Below are positions 1 through 8,345 of a stretch of DNA of 64,000 nucleotides, in pieces. The position numbers and the translations under genes were made by a program. Source of the DNA: Actinomycetales bacterium (GTDB lineage: Bacteria > Actinomycetota > Actinomycetes > Actinomycetales > Cellulomonadaceae); assembly GCA_020444245.1 (NCBI GenBank), contig JAHLLI010000003.1:1-64000 (forward strand). Reading direction: 5' to 3'. Positions within the stretch are counted from its first letter, which is position 1. Each line of letters begins with the position of its first letter. Below the pieces are notes generated by a model. That model saw only the letters and a list, made by a program, of their open reading frames with translations, was not told where the DNA came from and did no database searches.

Positions 1-480
1 CCAGAAGCCGGGTGACTCAACGAACCGAGTCTCCGGACACGCCGGGACGGCTCAGCCGGACTCGACCCAGGCGGCTTCCACCGAGGCCGACAGAGCCACT
101 GGTGGACTTCCACGCGCTACTCACTGACCACGCCCCCCTGACAACCGAGTCCCAAGACCCACGCGGGCCGGACGCTACCCGAGTCAAGGAGCTGAGTGCC
201 GCAAGTCAGCGCCCGAGTCACCCGTTCGGACGCGCCGCGCACCAGCGCCGCGAACCGCACCAACGGACCGCATAGGTTCGCCGCTGCACGGACAGCTCCG
301 CGGTCGCGGTGGGTCCGGTCAAGGTTGGGTTGCGGCAACACGAACCCCACGCAAGGCAGAGGTGACTCGAACCACATGCGCGCGTCGACGGTTCTCGCGG
401 CGGATTCGGGCGCTGACCAGGGCAAACGCCACCGCAGCCCGAACGGACCGACGTGTCCACTTTCAGTCCACCCCAGACCA
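1..480. other. Gene-free stretch 3' of tRNA-Ala
   Basis: I see no credible coding sequence here. The open frames on both strands lack a start with a ribosome site and their composition is less GC-rich than the neighbouring genes. The stretch holds seven GAGTC/GACTC pentamers (starting at 14, 27, 59, 147, 181, 215 and 364). At 356-375 it has a 20-bp partial copy of the T-arm region of the adjacent tRNA-Ala (17 of 20 identical to 536-555). It lies immediately beyond the 3' end of a tRNA, a common place for element integration and decay, but no integrase remains in the window. Confidence 0.55.
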
Positions 481-514
481 AGAGGCCGCCTCCCCAATCG
501 GGGAAACGGCCTCT
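481..514 (-). terminator. Hairpin terminator of tRNA-Ala
   Basis: A perfect outer stem AGAGGCCG/CGGCCTCT encloses an inner TCCCC/GGGGA stem. On the minus strand it begins 18 bases after the tRNA-Ala 3' end and is followed by a modest T-containing tail. This is consistent with an intrinsic terminator for the tRNA. Confidence 0.6.
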
Positions 515-531
515 GACCTGCACTTTCTCGG

Positions 532-604
532 TGGAGCTGAGGGGACTCGAACCCCTGACCCCCTGCATGCCATGCAGGTGCGCTACCAGCTGCGCCACAG
601 CCCC
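532..604 (-). tRNA. tRNA-Ala (anticodon GGC)
   Basis: A 73-nt cloverleaf reads from 604 to 532. The acceptor stem GGGGCTG/CAGCTCC contains the G3:U70 wobble pair that is the alanine identity element. The anticodon stem CCTGC/GCAGG has a 7-base loop with GGC at 34-36. The T-loop TTCGAGT is standard, the discriminator base is A, and CC follows in the DNA. It decodes GCC, a very frequent codon at this GC content. A weak promoter (TTGGCC, 19 bp, TAGACT) lies just upstream at 627-657 on the minus strand. Confidence 0.97.
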
Positions 605-682
605 GTCGCCCCGGAGGGCGACCTGCAGTCTAGGCCACGCCGGCCCGTCTGGGCCAATCCGCGACCGCGTCCGGCGCCGACC

Positions 683-1375
683 TCAGGAACGCAGCGCGTC
701 GGCAGTCGAGGAGGGCAGGACCTCGGCCGGGATGCCGGAGTTCCAGTCGTCGATCGCGACCGTCGGGCCCAGGTTGTGCGCCTCGAGGTACCACGTCCCC
801 GGGCGCCGACCGCTCGGGCGCAGCAGCGACCAGTGGGCGTTGTGCAGACCGCCCATCCCCCGCCATCCGGCCTCCAGCCCGAGCAGCCGCGTGACGCCGA
901 GGTTGATCGCCGACCCGTGCGCGACCACCACCAGGGTCTGATCGCCGGCGACGGTCTCGGCGTGCTCCGCGACGGCGGCCGCCACCCGCTCGGCGACCTG
1001 CGCGCGGGTCTCGGCGCCCGTCCGCTGGGGGTCGCCCTGCGCCCGCCAGACCTCGTACTGCTCGGGCCAGCGATCGCGGATCTCGTCGATCGTCAGACCC
1101 TCCCAGTCGCCGAAGCACCGCTCGCGCAGCCGCGGATCGGTCTCGACCTCAAGGTCCACCAGGTCCGCGAGCGCCTCGGCGGTCGCCCGGGCACGGCTGA
1201 GGTCCGACGTGATGATCCGGGCCGGGCGCAGGCGCTGGGCGAGGTGCTGGGCACCCTGGACAGCCTGCCAGGCGCCGACGTCGTCGAGCGGGACGTCGAC
1301 CTGCCCCTGCATCCGGCCCTCGGCGTTGTACGCGGTGCGGCCGTGCCGCCACAGCGCGACCGCGCGGGCGGTCAC
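683..1375 (-). CDS. Histidine phosphatase family protein
   Basis: A 230-residue branch-1 histidine phosphatase (phosphoglycerate-mutase-like) enzyme. The RHG signature is at residues 10-12, with His11 the expected phospho-acceptor. Glu86 in the RERCFGDWEG segment is the probable proton donor, and the second catalytic His is at about 153 in VVVAHGS. The GTG start at 1375 overlaps the rsfS stop as GTGA, so I chose it over in-frame starts inside rsfS. It is the last gene of the nadD to rsfS run. The substrate cannot be told from sequence; a small phosphosugar or phosphoglycerate-type substrate would fit the family. Confidence 0.9.
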   Translation of the reverse strand: MTARAVALWRHGRTAYNAEGRMQGQVDVPLDDVGAWQAVQGAQHLAQRLRPARIITSDLSRARATAEALADLVDLEVETDPRLRERCFGDWEGLTIDEIRDRWPEQYEVWRAQGDPQRTGAETRAQVAERVAAAVAEHAETVAGDQTLVVVAHGSAINLGVTRLLGLEAGWRGMGGLHNAHWSLLRPSGRRPGTWYLEAHNLGPTVAIDDWNSGIPAEVLPSSTADALRS

Positions 1376-1758
1376 GCCGCGTCCCCGTCGCCGCCGCGCG
1401 CGTCCGCCGGCAGCTCGATCAGCGGGCAGTCCGCCCACAGCCTCTCGAGCGCGTAGTAGACGCGGTCCTCGGCGTGCTGGACGTGCACCACGACCTCCCC
1501 GAAGTCGAGGAGCGCCCAGCGCCCCTCGCGCACTCCCTCGCGACGCACCGCCTTGGAGCCCAGGGCGTGCAGCGACTCCTCGACGGCGTCGACGATCGCA
1601 CCGACCTGCCGCTCGTTGGTCCCCGACGCGATGAGGAAGACGTCGGTGAGCACCAGACGGTCGCTGACATCCAGGGCGATGATCTCGGCGGCCTTGCGCG
1701 ACGACGCGGCTCGTGCCGCCGCCAGGGCCAGCTCCAGCGCGCGGGGCGACGCCGTCAT
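1372..1758 (-). CDS. rsfS: Ribosomal silencing factor RsfS
   Basis: A 128-residue member of the RsfS/Iojap family. Members bind ribosomal protein L14 on the 50S subunit and block subunit joining when nutrients are short. The family core is clear: an N-terminal helix, a DVSDRLVLTDVFLIASGTN segment, and the WALLDFGEVVVHVQ segment near residues 80-95. The length is typical. Its ATG overlaps the stop of the upstream coiled-coil gene by 4 bp and its stop overlaps the phosphatase start, so the genes are translationally coupled. The nadD-rsfS neighbourhood is widely conserved in bacteria. Confidence 0.95.
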   Translation of the reverse strand: MTASPRALELALAAARAASSRKAAEIIALDVSDRLVLTDVFLIASGTNERQVGAIVDAVEESLHALGSKAVRREGVREGRWALLDFGEVVVHVQHAEDRVYYALERLWADCPLIELPADARGGDGDAA

Positions 1759-3587
1759 AGGGCTCCCGGGACCATGCTCAGCACCGCGGCGACCGGGGCG
1801 GCAGCACCCTGGGTCGTAGCGCCCGCGTCACGCGTGATGACCATCACGATCAGCATCCCGAGCACGAACGCGACGGCGATCAGCGCGACCCAGTGCAGCC
1901 ACGAGTACGGCCGCGCCGGCAGCTCGTCCTCGTCGTGCTCCCCCGCGGCGTCGGCCGCCGCGAGCTCGGCCTCGTCCCCGAACCCGCGCCGCGTCATCAC
2001 CGCGGCCTGGGCACCGGAGGCGCTATCCGGCCCCGCTTCGGGCAGCGCCGGCCACAGCGGCACCGCGGGCGCGCCGTCGACGTCCGAGCCGAGCCGGCTG
2101 ACCGGGGGTTCGTCCGGGTGCGCGTCCTCCGCCGTCGGATGGTTCCGTTCGGCCGCGAGGATCCGCTCGCGCGCCGCGCTCTCGCGCGCCACCCGCTCCG
2201 CGCGCAGCTCCGCGAGCCGCTCCCGCGCGGCCTGGAGGACGGCCTCGTCGACCACGGCCTCGGTGGGGTTGTCGATCGACACCGTGCCCACCGGGATCGA
2301 GACCGGCGGCTCGACGTCCGGTGCGACCTGGGGTCGGCTGACCATGCGCCGCGCGGCGGCGCCGCGTTCGCGAGCCTGCTCCTCGCGCGCACGCTCGGCC
2401 CGCTTCTGAGCGGTGCGCTCCTGCACGATCCGCTCGGCCTCCGCGCGCGCCGCACGCTCACGCTCGGCCTGCTCACGCGCGGCCAGCTCCGCCTGCTCAC
2501 GCGCGGCCAGCTCCGCACGCTCACGCTCGGCCGCCTCGGCGCGCTCACGCTCAGCCAGCTCGAGCGCGGCGCGCTCAGCCTCCGCGCGCGCCGCACGCTC
2601 ACGCTCGGTCTGCTCGGCCCTGGCCCGAGCCGCACGCTCGGCGCGTTCACGCGCCGCCTGCTCGGCCTGCGCCGCACGAGCCCGCTCGGCACGTTCGAGG
2701 GCGGCCTGCTCGAGCGCAGCACGTTCGCGCTCGGCCTGCTCACGCGCGGCGTGCTCGGCACGCTCGCGCTCCAGACGCTGCGCCTCGGCCCGCTCGCGCG
2801 CGAGCTGGTCGGCCCGCTCCCGGGCCGCCTGCTCCCGGGCCACACGCTCCGCCTCGGCCCGGCGGGCCAGCTCGGCACGCTCCTGGATCGATCGGGCGGC
2901 ACGCTGCTCCTGCGCGCGGGTCTGCTCGGCGCGCTCGCGCTCCAGACGCTCCCGCGCCGCACGCTGCTGGGCGGCCCGCACCCGCTCCTGGGCCACCTGC
3001 TCGCGCTCGGCGCGGGCCCGCTCGGCCTGCGCGCGCAATGCCTGGGAACGCTCCTTCGCGGAGGGCAGCTCCGTCGCGCCGTCCGCGGGTTCCACCGGCG
3101 CGAGGCGCCCGTCAGGGCCCAGTCGGCGCACCCCGCCGGTTCCGGGCGGCGGAGTGATACCGACCTGCGGCCGCTCGCCGGTGGCCTCCCGCAGCTGGCG
3201 GCGGGACCGGACCGGCTGCTCGGTCCGCCCGGCCGGGGCCGGGGCCGACGACGCCGGCCGCGTCGGGACGTTCACGCGGGCCGTCTGGGTGGTCGGGGCG
3301 TCGGAACGGCGCGCCGTCGACGACCACGACACACCGCGTCCGTCGCCGTTCGGCCGAGCCGGCGCCGCAGGGGGCTCGGGGGCCCCGTCCTCCGACGCGC
3401 GCCGACGCAGGTCCCGCCGCGAGGCGGCCGCGCCGTTCGAGGTGGTGCCGTTCGCGGCGCCGTTCGACCGCGACGTCCCACCGTCCGGGCCGGCTGGCAC
3501 GCCCGGCTGCTCGGCGAGCTGCCGCTGCCGCTCCTCCTCGCGGCGACGTCGGCGCTCACCCCACTCCCCGGGGAACTGCTCAGTCAT
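1755..3587 (-). CDS. Coiled-coil/ERA-rich single-pass membrane protein
   Basis: I do not recognise a named family. The 610-residue protein has three visible parts. Residues 1 to about 170 are Pro/Arg/Ala-rich and look disordered. From about 175 to 425 there is a very long Glu/Arg/Ala/Gln helix with alternating charges and no Pro or Gly, resembling a coiled coil or single alpha-helix. Near the C-terminus one membrane helix (about 563-585, [19 protein letters not shown]) is followed by a 25-residue tail. With positive charge on the N-terminal side, most of the protein should be cytoplasmic. It lies between nadD (8-bp overlap) and rsfS (4-bp overlap). The underlying DNA is internally repetitive, so length may vary among strains. 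Function unknown; a cell-envelope or division scaffold is only a guess. Confidence 0.8.
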   Translation of the reverse strand: MTEQFPGEWGERRRRREEERQRQLAEQPGVPAGPDGGTSRSNGAANGTTSNGAAASRRDLRRRASEDGAPEPPAAPARPNGDGRGVSWSSTARRSDAPTTQTARVNVPTRPASSAPAPAGRTEQPVRSRRQLREATGERPQVGITPPPGTGGVRRLGPDGRLAPVEPADGATELPSAKERSQALRAQAERARAEREQVAQERVRAAQQRAARERLERERAEQTRAQEQRAARSIQERAELARRAEAERVAREQAARERADQLARERAEAQRLERERAEHAAREQAERERAALEQAALERAERARAAQAEQAARERAERAARARAEQTERERAARAEAERAALELAERERAEAAERERAELAAREQAELAAREQAERERAARAEAERIVQERTAQKRAERAREEQARERGAAARRMVSRPQVAPDVEPPVSIPVGTVSIDNPTEAVVDEAVLQAARERLAELRAERVARESAARERILAAERNHPTAEDAHPDEPPVSRLGSDVDGAPAVPLWPALPEAGPDSASGAQAAVMTRRGFGDEAELAAADAAGEHDEDELPARPYSWLHWVALIAVAFVLGMLIVMVITRDAGATTQGAAAPVAAVLSMVPGAL

Positions 3588-4182
3588 CCTGACCTCGATA
3601 CAGACCGTGCTTGGCGATGTACTGGACGACGCCGTCCGGCACCAGGTACCACACCGGTTCCCCGGCGCGGGCCCGGCGCCGGCAGTCGGTCGAGGAGATG
3701 GACAGCGCCGGGACCTCGACCTCGGTCACCGCCCCGGCCGGAACCCCGTCGAGGGTCAGCCGGTGACCGGGTCGGGTCACTGCCACGAACTGTGCCATCG
3801 ACCACAACCGGTCGACGTCCTTCCACGCCGCGATCTTCGCGATCGCGTCGGCCCCGGTGATGAAGTACAGGTCGGCGCCGGGGCGCTGCGCCGCCAGGTC
3901 GCTCAACGTGTCCACCGTGTAGGTGGTTCCCGGACGGTCGATGTCCACCCGGCTGACGGTGAACCGGGGGTTCGCAGCCGTGGCGATCACCGTCATCAGG
4001 TACCGGTGCTCGGGCTCGGTGACCACCGGGTGGTCCTTGAGCGACGGGCGCCCGGTGGGGACGAACACCACCTCATCGAGCTCGAGGCGCGCGGCGACCT
4101 CGCTCGCGGCGACCAGGTGACCGTGATGCACGGGGTCGAACGTGCCCCCCATCACCCCCACCCTGCACCGTGGTGTCGTCAT
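3580..4182 (-). CDS. nadD: Nicotinate-nucleotide adenylyltransferase
   Basis: A 200-residue NadD that adenylates nicotinate mononucleotide in NAD biosynthesis. The nucleotidyltransferase signature [12 protein letters not shown] is at residues 13-24, a substrate-side segment [12 protein letters not shown] follows, and the C-terminal [13 protein letters not shown] matches the family ISST.iR motif. The length is typical for bacterial NadD. It heads the nadD, coiled-coil protein, rsfS, phosphatase run. The ATG at 4182 gives the normal N-terminus immediately before the signature. Confidence 0.96.
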   Translation of the reverse strand: MTTPRCRVGVMGGTFDPVHHGHLVAASEVAARLELDEVVFVPTGRPSLKDHPVVTEPEHRYLMTVIATAANPRFTVSRVDIDRPGTTYTVDTLSDLAAQRPGADLYFITGADAIAKIAAWKDVDRLWSMAQFVAVTRPGHRLTLDGVPAGAVTEVEVPALSISSTDCRRRARAGEPVWYLVPDGVVQYIAKHGLYRGQDD

Positions 4183-4221
4183 CTGCTCGCGTCCCGCAGC
4201 CCCGTCGCTGTGAGCCCGGGA

Positions 4222-4371
4222 TCAGTGGCGGTTGCCCGCGTTGCGGAACGCGAAGGTCAGCAGCAGCAGGGCGACCAGGATGCCGAACGCGCTCAGGCCG
4301 AACCCGACGGGCGACAGGGTCTGCGCGTTGGCGGCGAGCTCGGGCGCGGCGGCGAACAGGGCGATGTGCAC
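4222..4371 (-). CDS. 49-residue single-pass membrane protein
   Basis: A very small protein with one hydrophobic helix (about residues 22-42, PVGFGLSAFGILVALLLLTF) and a basic tail ending AFRNAGNRH. The GTG start at 4371 is chosen because AGGAGG lies 5 nt upstream. Small proteins of this type, with a conserved hydrophobic stretch and a TFAFRN.GNRH ending, commonly sit between proA and nadD in actinobacteria. I recall the pattern but could not search for it. Function unknown. Confidence 0.75.
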   Translation of the reverse strand: MHIALFAAAPELAANAQTLSPVGFGLSAFGILVALLLLTFAFRNAGNRH

Positions 4372-4499
4372 GTCGACCTCCTGGTCTCGGGGGCTCCCGC
4401 TGAGGGCGCGGGCACGACAACTCCTCAGTGTCTCATGCCCCGACACCCGCCCCCGGCGAGAACCACCCCATCGGCCGCCGGGGTCGCCCGGACGAGGGA

Positions 4500-5792
4500 T
4501 CAGGGGCGCACGTGGCCGTCGCCCAGCACGTGCCAGACCGTGGTCGTGAGCTCCGCGAGCCCCATCGGGCCGCGGGCGTGCATCTTCTGCGTGGAGATGC
4601 CGATCTCCGCCCCGAGACCGAACTGGCCGCCGTCGGTGAACCGGGTCGAGGCGTTCACGGCCACCACGGCGGAGTCCAGCTCCGTGGTGAAGCGGTGGGC
4701 CGACGCGACGTCGGACGTGACGATCGCCTCGGTGTGCCCGGACGACCAGCGCAGGATGTGGTCGATCGCGGCGTCCAGGTCGTCCACCACGCGCACCGCG
4801 AGGTCGAGGGACAGGTACTCGGTCGCCCAGTCCTCGTCGGTGGCCGGCACCACGGGCACGTCCCCGGCCAGGCCGGCGGTGCGCTCGTCGACGTGCAGCA
4901 CCACACCGGCCTCGTGCAGGGCGACGAGGGCCGACGGCAGGAAGCCCGCCGCCGCGTCGGCGTGCACCAGCAGGGTCTCCGCGGCGTTGCACACCCCGAC
5001 GCGCTGGGTCTTGGAGTTCATCACGATCGGCAGCGCCATCGCCGGGTCCGCGCTCGCGTCGACGTACACGTGGCAGTTGCCGACGCCGGTCTCGACCACC
5101 GGCACCGAGGCCTCGCGCACCACCGTCTGGATGAGGTCGGCGCCGCCTCGCGGCACGAGGAGGTCGACCAGGCCGCGCGCATGCATCAGTGCGACCGCAC
5201 CGGCCCGGCCGTACTGGTCGATCGACTGCACGGCGTCGGCGGGCAGGCCGGCTCCGGTCAGGGCCTCGCGGAGCACCTCGACGATCACGGTGTTCGAGTG
5301 CAGCGCCGCAGAACCGCCGCGCAGGATCGCCGCATTGCCGCTCTTGAGGGCCAGGCCGGCGGCGTCGACGGTCACGTTGGGCCGGGCCTCGTAGATCATC
5401 CCGACCACACCCATCGGCACCCGCACCTGGCGCAGCCGGATGCCGTTGGGCAGCGTCGAGCCGCGGACCACCTCGCCCACCGGGTCGGGCAGCGTCGCCA
5501 GCTCCCGCAGCGCGTCGGCGATCGAGCCGATCCGCTGCTCGGTCAGCGCGAGCCGGTCCAGCAGCCCGGGCGACATGCCGGCGTCGCGGCCGGCGGCGAG
5601 GTCGCGGGCGTTGGCCTCCACGACCCTCGGCGCCGCAGCCACCAGTGCGTCGGCCATCGCGTGCAGGGCGGCGTCCTTGGTCGCCCTGGTCGCCGTGGCG
5701 AGCGCCCGACCCGCGAGCTTGGCCCGGCGGGCGGTCTCGCGCACCGCCTCCTCGACGTCGGTGGTGGGCTGGGGAGCCGTCGCTGTGCTCAT
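4500..5792 (-). CDS. proA: Gamma-glutamyl phosphate reductase
   Basis: A 430-residue ProA that reduces gamma-glutamyl phosphate to glutamate semialdehyde in proline synthesis, with NADPH as the expected donor. Diagnostic segments include [20 protein letters not shown], the catalytic Cys near residue 268 in VGVCNAAE, and the C-terminal [20 protein letters not shown]. The ATG at 5792 is preceded by TACCCT and then 6 nt (5799-5804), the pattern of a leaderless start. I therefore rejected longer frames reaching into the proB intergenic region. It sits 61 bp downstream of proB on the same strand. Confidence 0.96.
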   Translation of the reverse strand: MSTATAPQPTTDVEEAVRETARRAKLAGRALATATRATKDAALHAMADALVAAAPRVVEANARDLAAGRDAGMSPGLLDRLALTEQRIGSIADALRELATLPDPVGEVVRGSTLPNGIRLRQVRVPMGVVGMIYEARPNVTVDAAGLALKSGNAAILRGGSAALHSNTVIVEVLREALTGAGLPADAVQSIDQYGRAGAVALMHARGLVDLLVPRGGADLIQTVVREASVPVVETGVGNCHVYVDASADPAMALPIVMNSKTQRVGVCNAAETLLVHADAAAGFLPSALVALHEAGVVLHVDERTAGLAGDVPVVPATDEDWATEYLSLDLAVRVVDDLDAAIDHILRWSSGHTEAIVTSDVASAHRFTTELDSAVVAVNASTRFTDGGQFGLGAEIGISTQKMHARGPMGLAELTTTVWHVLGDGHVRP

Positions 5793-5853
5793 GGGGTCAG
5801 GGTAGACAGCACCGGCGTACGTCCGGCGGCGGCGCCCACCGGACGGTCGTCGC

Positions 5854-6969
5854 TCAACGCCGGTGACGCACCACCGCAAGGTGGTCGCGGTGCACGACCT
5901 CCCGGTCGTGCCCGATCTCGTCACGCAGCGCGGCGGAGGACTTGCCGAGCAGCAGCGGCAGCTCGGTCGAGGAGTAGGCGACCACCCCGCGAGCCACGAC
6001 GACGCCGTCGGTCGAGACCAGCTCGACCACGTCGCCGGCGTCGAAGTCGCCCTCCACCCCGGTGATGCCGGCCGCGAGGAGCGACTTCTTGCCGACGGTG
6101 ATGGCGCGCACCGCCCCGTCGTCGAGCACCACCCGGCCGTTGGCCCGGGCCGCGTGGGCGAGCCACAGCCGGCGGGCGTTCTTGCGGCTGCCCGTCGCCG
6201 CGAACCAGGTGCCCACCGGCGCCCCGCCGAGCGCCTCGGCGACGTTCGCGGTCGACGTCAGCATCACCGGGATGCCCGACCCGGTGGCGATCGCGGCCGC
6301 GTCCAGCTTGGTCACCATGCCACCGGTGCCCACCCGGCTCCGGGCACCGCCGATCCGCACATCCGCCAGGTCCTCCGGACCGGCCACGCGGTCGATCCGG
6401 CGCGCGCCGGGCCGGTCGGGCGGGGCGGTGTACAGCGCGTCGACGTCCGAGAGCAGCACGAGCGCGTCGGCACGGGTCAGGTGCGAGACGATCGCGGCCA
6501 GCCGGTCGTTGTCGCCGAACCGGATCTCGTGGGTGGCGGTGGTGTCGTTCTCGTTGACGATCGGCATGATGTCCAGGTCCAGCAGCCGGTCCAGGGTGCG
6601 CAGCGCGTTGCGGTACTGCGCACGCCGCATCACGTCCTCGACGGTGAGGAGCACCTGGCCCACCCGCTGGCCGCGCCTGGCGAACGCCTCGGTGTAGCGG
6701 GCCATGAGCAGGCCCTGTCCGACGCTGGCAGCGGCCTGGGCGGTGGCCAGGTCCCGGGGACGCCCGGTCATCCCGAGCGGGCCCAGGCCGGCGGCGATCG
6801 CGCCCGAGCTGACCAGCACCACCTGACGGCCCTCGGCCCGCCGCGCGGCGAGCACGTCCGCCAGGGCGCGCAGCGCGTCGACGTCGAGCCGGCCGTCCTC
6901 ACCGGTGAGCGAGGACGACCCCACCTTGACCACCACGCGGTGGGCGCCGGCCAGGGTCTCTCGGGTCAC
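5854..6969 (-). CDS. proB: Glutamate 5-kinase
   Basis: A 371-residue ProB catalysing the first committed step of proline synthesis. The amino-acid kinase domain shows [10 protein letters not shown] near the N-terminus, [10 protein letters not shown], and the conserved VNENDT. A C-terminal PUA domain (about residues 280-370) completes the long form. Two starts are possible, ATG at 6978 and GTG at 6969. I prefer GTG 6969 because CAGAAT lies 7 nt before it, fitting a leaderless transcript, and it gives the usual short N-terminus. It is normally feedback-inhibited by proline. proA follows. Confidence 0.95.
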   Translation of the reverse strand: MTRETLAGAHRVVVKVGSSSLTGEDGRLDVDALRALADVLAARRAEGRQVVLVSSGAIAAGLGPLGMTGRPRDLATAQAAASVGQGLLMARYTEAFARRGQRVGQVLLTVEDVMRRAQYRNALRTLDRLLDLDIMPIVNENDTTATHEIRFGDNDRLAAIVSHLTRADALVLLSDVDALYTAPPDRPGARRIDRVAGPEDLADVRIGGARSRVGTGGMVTKLDAAAIATGSGIPVMLTSTANVAEALGGAPVGTWFAATGSRKNARRLWLAHAARANGRVVLDDGAVRAITVGKKSLLAAGITGVEGDFDAGDVVELVSTDGVVVARGVVAYSSTELPLLLGKSSAALRDEIGHDREVVHRDHLAVVRHRR

Positions 6970-7047
6970 GCCTGGCATTCTGCCGCGCCCGCCACCGAAC
7001 GCGCGGCCGCGTCCGCCCCGCGACCGCTCGCCCGCCACCCCGAGCGG

Positions 7048-7136
7048 CGAGTTCGGTGGTGGGGCTCGAGTTCGGTGGTCGCGACCACCGAACTCGGCAG
7101 CCCACCACCGGACTCGGCGGCCCACCACCGAACTCG
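7048..7136. repeat. Five copies of a 13-bp palindromic repeat
   Basis: CGAGTTCGGTGGT occurs at 7048-7060 and 7067-7079. Its reverse complement occurs at 7084-7096, 7104-7116 (one mismatch) and 7124-7136. The inner pair forms a perfect 30-bp palindrome centred at 7081/7082. The three inverse copies are exactly 20 bp apart. The array fills the space between the divergent proB and glycerate kinase genes, so it could be an operator array, a REP-like hairpin element or a protein-binding site. Confidence 0.85.
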
Positions 7137-7167
7137 CGGGGGGAAGGGGCGTGCCAGGCTGGGCGGC

Positions 7168-8280
7168 GTGAAGATCGTCGTCGCCCCGGACTCCTTCAAG
7201 GAGTCGATGAGCGCACGCGAGGCGGCCGAGGCGATGGCGGCGGGGGTACGACGTGTGGTGCCCGACGCCGACGTGACGCTCGTCCCGATGGCCGACGGCG
7301 GCGAGGGCACCGCCCGGACGGTGGCCGACGCCCTCGGCGGGGAGCTGCTCGACGTCGACACGGTCGACGCTCTCGGCAGGGCGCGCCGCGGGCAGATCGG
7401 CTGGGTGGCCCGCGACCGCCTCGCCGTGGTCGAGGTGGCCCAGGCCGTGGGCCTCGACCTGATCGCCCCGGACGAGCGCGATGCCCTGGCAGCGTCGAGC
7501 ACCGGGGTCGCGAACCTGCTGCGAGCCGCCTGGGACGCCGGGGCGCGGCGCGTGGTCGTGGGTCTGGGCGGCTCGGCGACCACCGACGGCGGGCTGGGGA
7601 TGCTCCTGGAGCTCGGCGCTCGGGCGCTGCCCGTCCGGCCCTCCGCGGGGTGCGACTGGGCGGACCTGGCCGGACTCGACCTCACCCGACTGGACCCGCG
7701 CCTCGGCCGGGTCGAGGTCGCCGTGGACGTCGACAACCCTCTGACCGGCCCGCGCGGCGCCGCCGCGGTGTTCGCGCCGCAGAAGGGTGCCGACCCGACC
7801 GCGGTGGCCGTGCTCACCCGCCGCCTGGAGCACCTGGCGCGTGCGTTGCGGGCCGGCGGGCATGACGTCGCGGGGCTGCCCGGGGCAGGCGCGGCCGGCG
7901 GCCTCGGCGCGGCGTTCCTCGCGGCGGGGGCCCGGCTCGCACCCGGCGTGACGCTGGTCGCCGAGGCCGTGGGGCTCTCCCATGCCCTGCTCGGGGCCGA
8001 CCTGGTGCTCACGGGCGAGGGCCGGGTCGACGGGCAGACCCTGTCCGGCAAGGTCCCCGCCGGCGTCTCCGCCGCAGCCCGCGTCGCGGGGGTCCCCGTG
8101 GTGGTGCTGGCGGGCAGCCTCGGGCCGGGCTGGCAGGAGGCGCAGGACGCGATCGGGCCGGTCGTGCCGATCGGACCCGCCGACCGGCCGCTCGCCGAGG
8201 CCCTCGCGCGCGGGCCGGTCGACCTGGCCGACGCCGCCGAACGCGTCGTGGCCGACCGGGTGGCGGGTCACCCGTCCTAG
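7168..8280 (+). CDS. Glycerate kinase (GlxK/GarK family)
   Basis: A 370-residue glycerate kinase phosphorylating D-glycerate, with 2- or 3-phosphoglycerate as product depending on subfamily. Family segments visible are VAPDSFKESMSAREAA at the N-terminus, VPMADGGEGT, GLGGSATTDGG, GGLGAAFLAAGA and LTGEGRVDGQT. The GTG start at 7168 is supported by CAGGCT 7 nt upstream, a leaderless pattern. It is divergent from proB across the palindromic repeat array. Its last codons lie in a 43-48 bp direct duplication shared with the convergent hydantoinase gene. Confidence 0.93.
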   Translation: MKIVVAPDSFKESMSAREAAEAMAAGVRRVVPDADVTLVPMADGGEGTARTVADALGGELLDVDTVDALGRARRGQIGWVARDRLAVVEVAQAVGLDLIAPDERDALAASSTGVANLLRAAWDAGARRVVVGLGGSATTDGGLGMLLELGARALPVRPSAGCDWADLAGLDLTRLDPRLGRVEVAVDVDNPLTGPRGAAAVFAPQKGADPTAVAVLTRRLEHLARALRAGGHDVAGLPGAGAAGGLGAAFLAAGARLAPGVTLVAEAVGLSHALLGADLVLTGEGRVDGQTLSGKVPAGVSAAARVAGVPVVVLAGSLGPGWQEAQDAIGPVVPIGPADRPLAEALARGPVDLADAAERVVADRVAGHPS

Positions 8281-8345
8281 GCGTCGCTCGCCCGGCCGGC
8301 ACGGCCGACCGGGTCGCGGGTCACCCGGCGTCGCTCGCCCGGCCG
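8250..8345. repeat. Imperfect direct repeat at convergent gene ends
   Basis: A unit starting GGCCGACCGGGT and running through CGTCGCTCGCCCGGCCG occurs at 8250-8297 and again at 8303-8345, with a 5-bp indel and a few substitutions. Copy one contains the glycerate kinase stop codon. Copy two contains the stop of the opposing hydantoinase B gene. The C-terminal codons of both proteins therefore appear to derive from the same duplicated segment. Confidence 0.8.

Noticed and set aside
1-604. Integrated phage or genomic island at tRNA-Ala
   Set aside because: No integrase, phage or mobility gene is present in the window. Only a 20-bp imperfect tRNA copy and unusual composition remain.
2440-3010. 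Possible CRISPR-like or satellite repeat from many similar CGCGCGGCCAGCTC-type units
   Set aside because: The units are irregular in length, keep the reading frame of the 610-residue protein and encode its Glu/Arg/Ala helix. There are no constant spacers.
2413-5394. A 993-codon open frame on the plus strand, and similar giant frames at 13945-17181 and 31573-35913
   Set aside because: They are antisense to well-supported genes (coiled-coil protein, nadD, rne, DUF6297/ABC/recG), have Ser/Arg/Ala/Gly-biased translations with no domains, and arise because stop codons are rare at this GC content.
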